This document shows, piece by piece, positions 5,038 to 5,692 of a DNA stretch of 5,692 bases (position 1 is its first letter; every line of letters starts with the position of its first letter). Under the pieces are notes generated by a model. The model saw only the letters and a list, made by a program, of their open reading frames with translations, was not told the origin of the DNA and did not search any database. Made by a program: the position numbers and the translations under genes. This stretch comes from Nitrospirae bacterium GWC2_42_7 (GTDB lineage Bacteria; Nitrospirota; Thermodesulfovibrionia; Thermodesulfovibrionales; UBA6898). The DNA lies in assembly GCA_001803645.1 (NCBI GenBank), contig MHDW01000097.1:1-5692 (forward strand). The letters run 5' to 3'.

Positions 5038-5692
5038 ATGAGTGTTATTGACTGTATCGGAAATACACCACTGGTAAAACTGGAGGCTGTTAATCCATAT
5101 CCGAAGGTGAATCTTCTGGCTAAACTTGAGGGAAACAATCCCGGAGGTTCTGTAAAAGACAGAATTGCATATTATATGATAAAAGATGCCGAGGAGGCCG
5201 GACTTATCAAGCCCGGGGATACAATTCTTGAGGCAACCTCAGGAAATACCGGAATAGGGCTTGCTATGGTTGGGGCAGCAAAAGGATACAAGGTAAAACT
5301 TACAATGCCTGAATGTGTCAGTACGGAGAGGAGAAAAGTGCTCGAGGCATTTGGAGCAGAGCTTTTTCTGAGCCCGGGTAAAGAAGGGACAGACGGCGCT
5401 ATAAAACTTGCATTTAAAATGATAGAAGAGTCTTCAAATGGATATTTTATGCCTTACCAGTTCGATAATCTATCCAATATTAAGGCGCATTATGAAACAA
5501 CAGGCAAAGAGATAATCGAACAGACCGGAGGTACCATGGATGCGTTTGTTGCAGGGATGGGGACAACAGGCACGTTGATGGGTACAGGGAAGAGACTCCG
5601 GGAATATAATAAAAATATCAGGATCATTGGTGTGGAGCCTTATCTGGGACACAAGGTCCAGGGGCTTAAGAATATGAAAGAATCTATTGTCC
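5038..5692 (+). CDS. cysM: Cysteine synthase, CysM type, 3'-truncated by window edge
   Basis: This is a PLP-dependent fold-type II enzyme that makes L-cysteine from an activated serine and a sulfur donor. The first 218 residues of about 300 are present; the frame is open to the last base. The start ATG has GAGAGG five bases upstream and the protein begins MSVIDCIGNTPLVKL, typical of the family. The PLP lysine is Lys40 in NNPGGSVKDR, the substrate loop is ATSGNTG (66-72), and the PLP phosphate loop is GMGTTGT (173-179). NNP(G/A)GSVKDR and GTTGT are closer to CysM than to CysK, which has a GTGGT-type loop. The stretch EPYLGHKVQGLKNM (200-213) resembles M. tuberculosis CysM, EPRYGEGVYALRNM; Lys211 falls where that enzyme has Arg220, which binds O-phosphoserine. 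Donor and acceptor are thus uncertain: O-acetylserine with sulfide or thiosulfate, or O-phosphoserine with a thiocarboxylated carrier protein. Family call firm, subtype moderate. Confidence 0.93.
   Translation, partial: MSVIDCIGNTPLVKLEAVNPYPKVNLLAKLEGNNPGGSVKDRIAYYMIKDAEEAGLIKPGDTILEATSGNTGIGLAMVGAAKGYKVKLTMPECVSTERRKVLEAFGAELFLSPGKEGTDGAIKLAFKMIEESSNGYFMPYQFDNLSNIKAHYETTGKEIIEQTGGTMDAFVAGMGTTGTLMGTGKRLREYNKNIRIIGVEPYLGHKVQGLKNMKESIV

Noticed and set aside
5470..5652. Minus-strand ORF of 60 codons opposite cysM
   Set aside because: It is antisense to a well-supported cysteine synthase frame and shows no domain or ribosome site.

Overview
The window is a stretch of ordinary bacterial chromosome, AT-leaning to moderate in base composition by eye. 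It carries three complete genes and two genes cut by the window edges, plus two unrelated kinds of intergenic repeat. The gene set is branched-chain amino acid synthesis, glycogen branching, a small YtxH-type membrane protein and a cysteine synthase. Strong AGGAGG-like ribosome sites and G/C-rich palindromic intergenic repeats fit a free-living bacterium. My impression is an anaerobic Nitrospirota- or Desulfobacterota-like lineage, but this is an inference from style and not from a marker gene.

Layout. Positions 1-1302 hold the 3' three quarters of ilvB (acetohydroxyacid synthase large subunit), and 1623-2108 hold ilvN (its regulatory subunit). The 320-base gap between them is unusual for this gene pair. 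It is filled by five tandem units of about 48 bp built from AGTAGNN heptamers, followed by an inverted copy of the heptamer block. The inverted copy can pair with the first unit over 30 nt. glgB (glycogen branching enzyme, full length) follows ilvN after 55 bases on the same strand.

glgB converges on a small minus-strand gene (4499-4693) for a 64-residue YtxH-type membrane protein. That small gene is flanked on both sides by members of one palindromic repeat family (about 4361-4466 and 4794-4939). The right-hand member has a perfect 28-bp inverted repeat. After an AT-rich promoter region, a cysteine synthase of the CysM type starts at 5038 and runs off the end of the window.

How the genes relate. 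IlvB and IlvN form one enzyme, committing pyruvate and 2-oxobutyrate to valine, leucine and isoleucine; the IlvN residues known to matter for valine feedback are present. GlgB and the YtxH protein have no evident link to that pathway. The cysteine synthase is an independent transcription unit; its sequence hints at a phosphoserine- or sulfur-carrier-dependent route. I found no defence system, CRISPR array, transposase, tRNA or rRNA. The most unusual material is the repeat structure inside the ilvB-ilvN unit.
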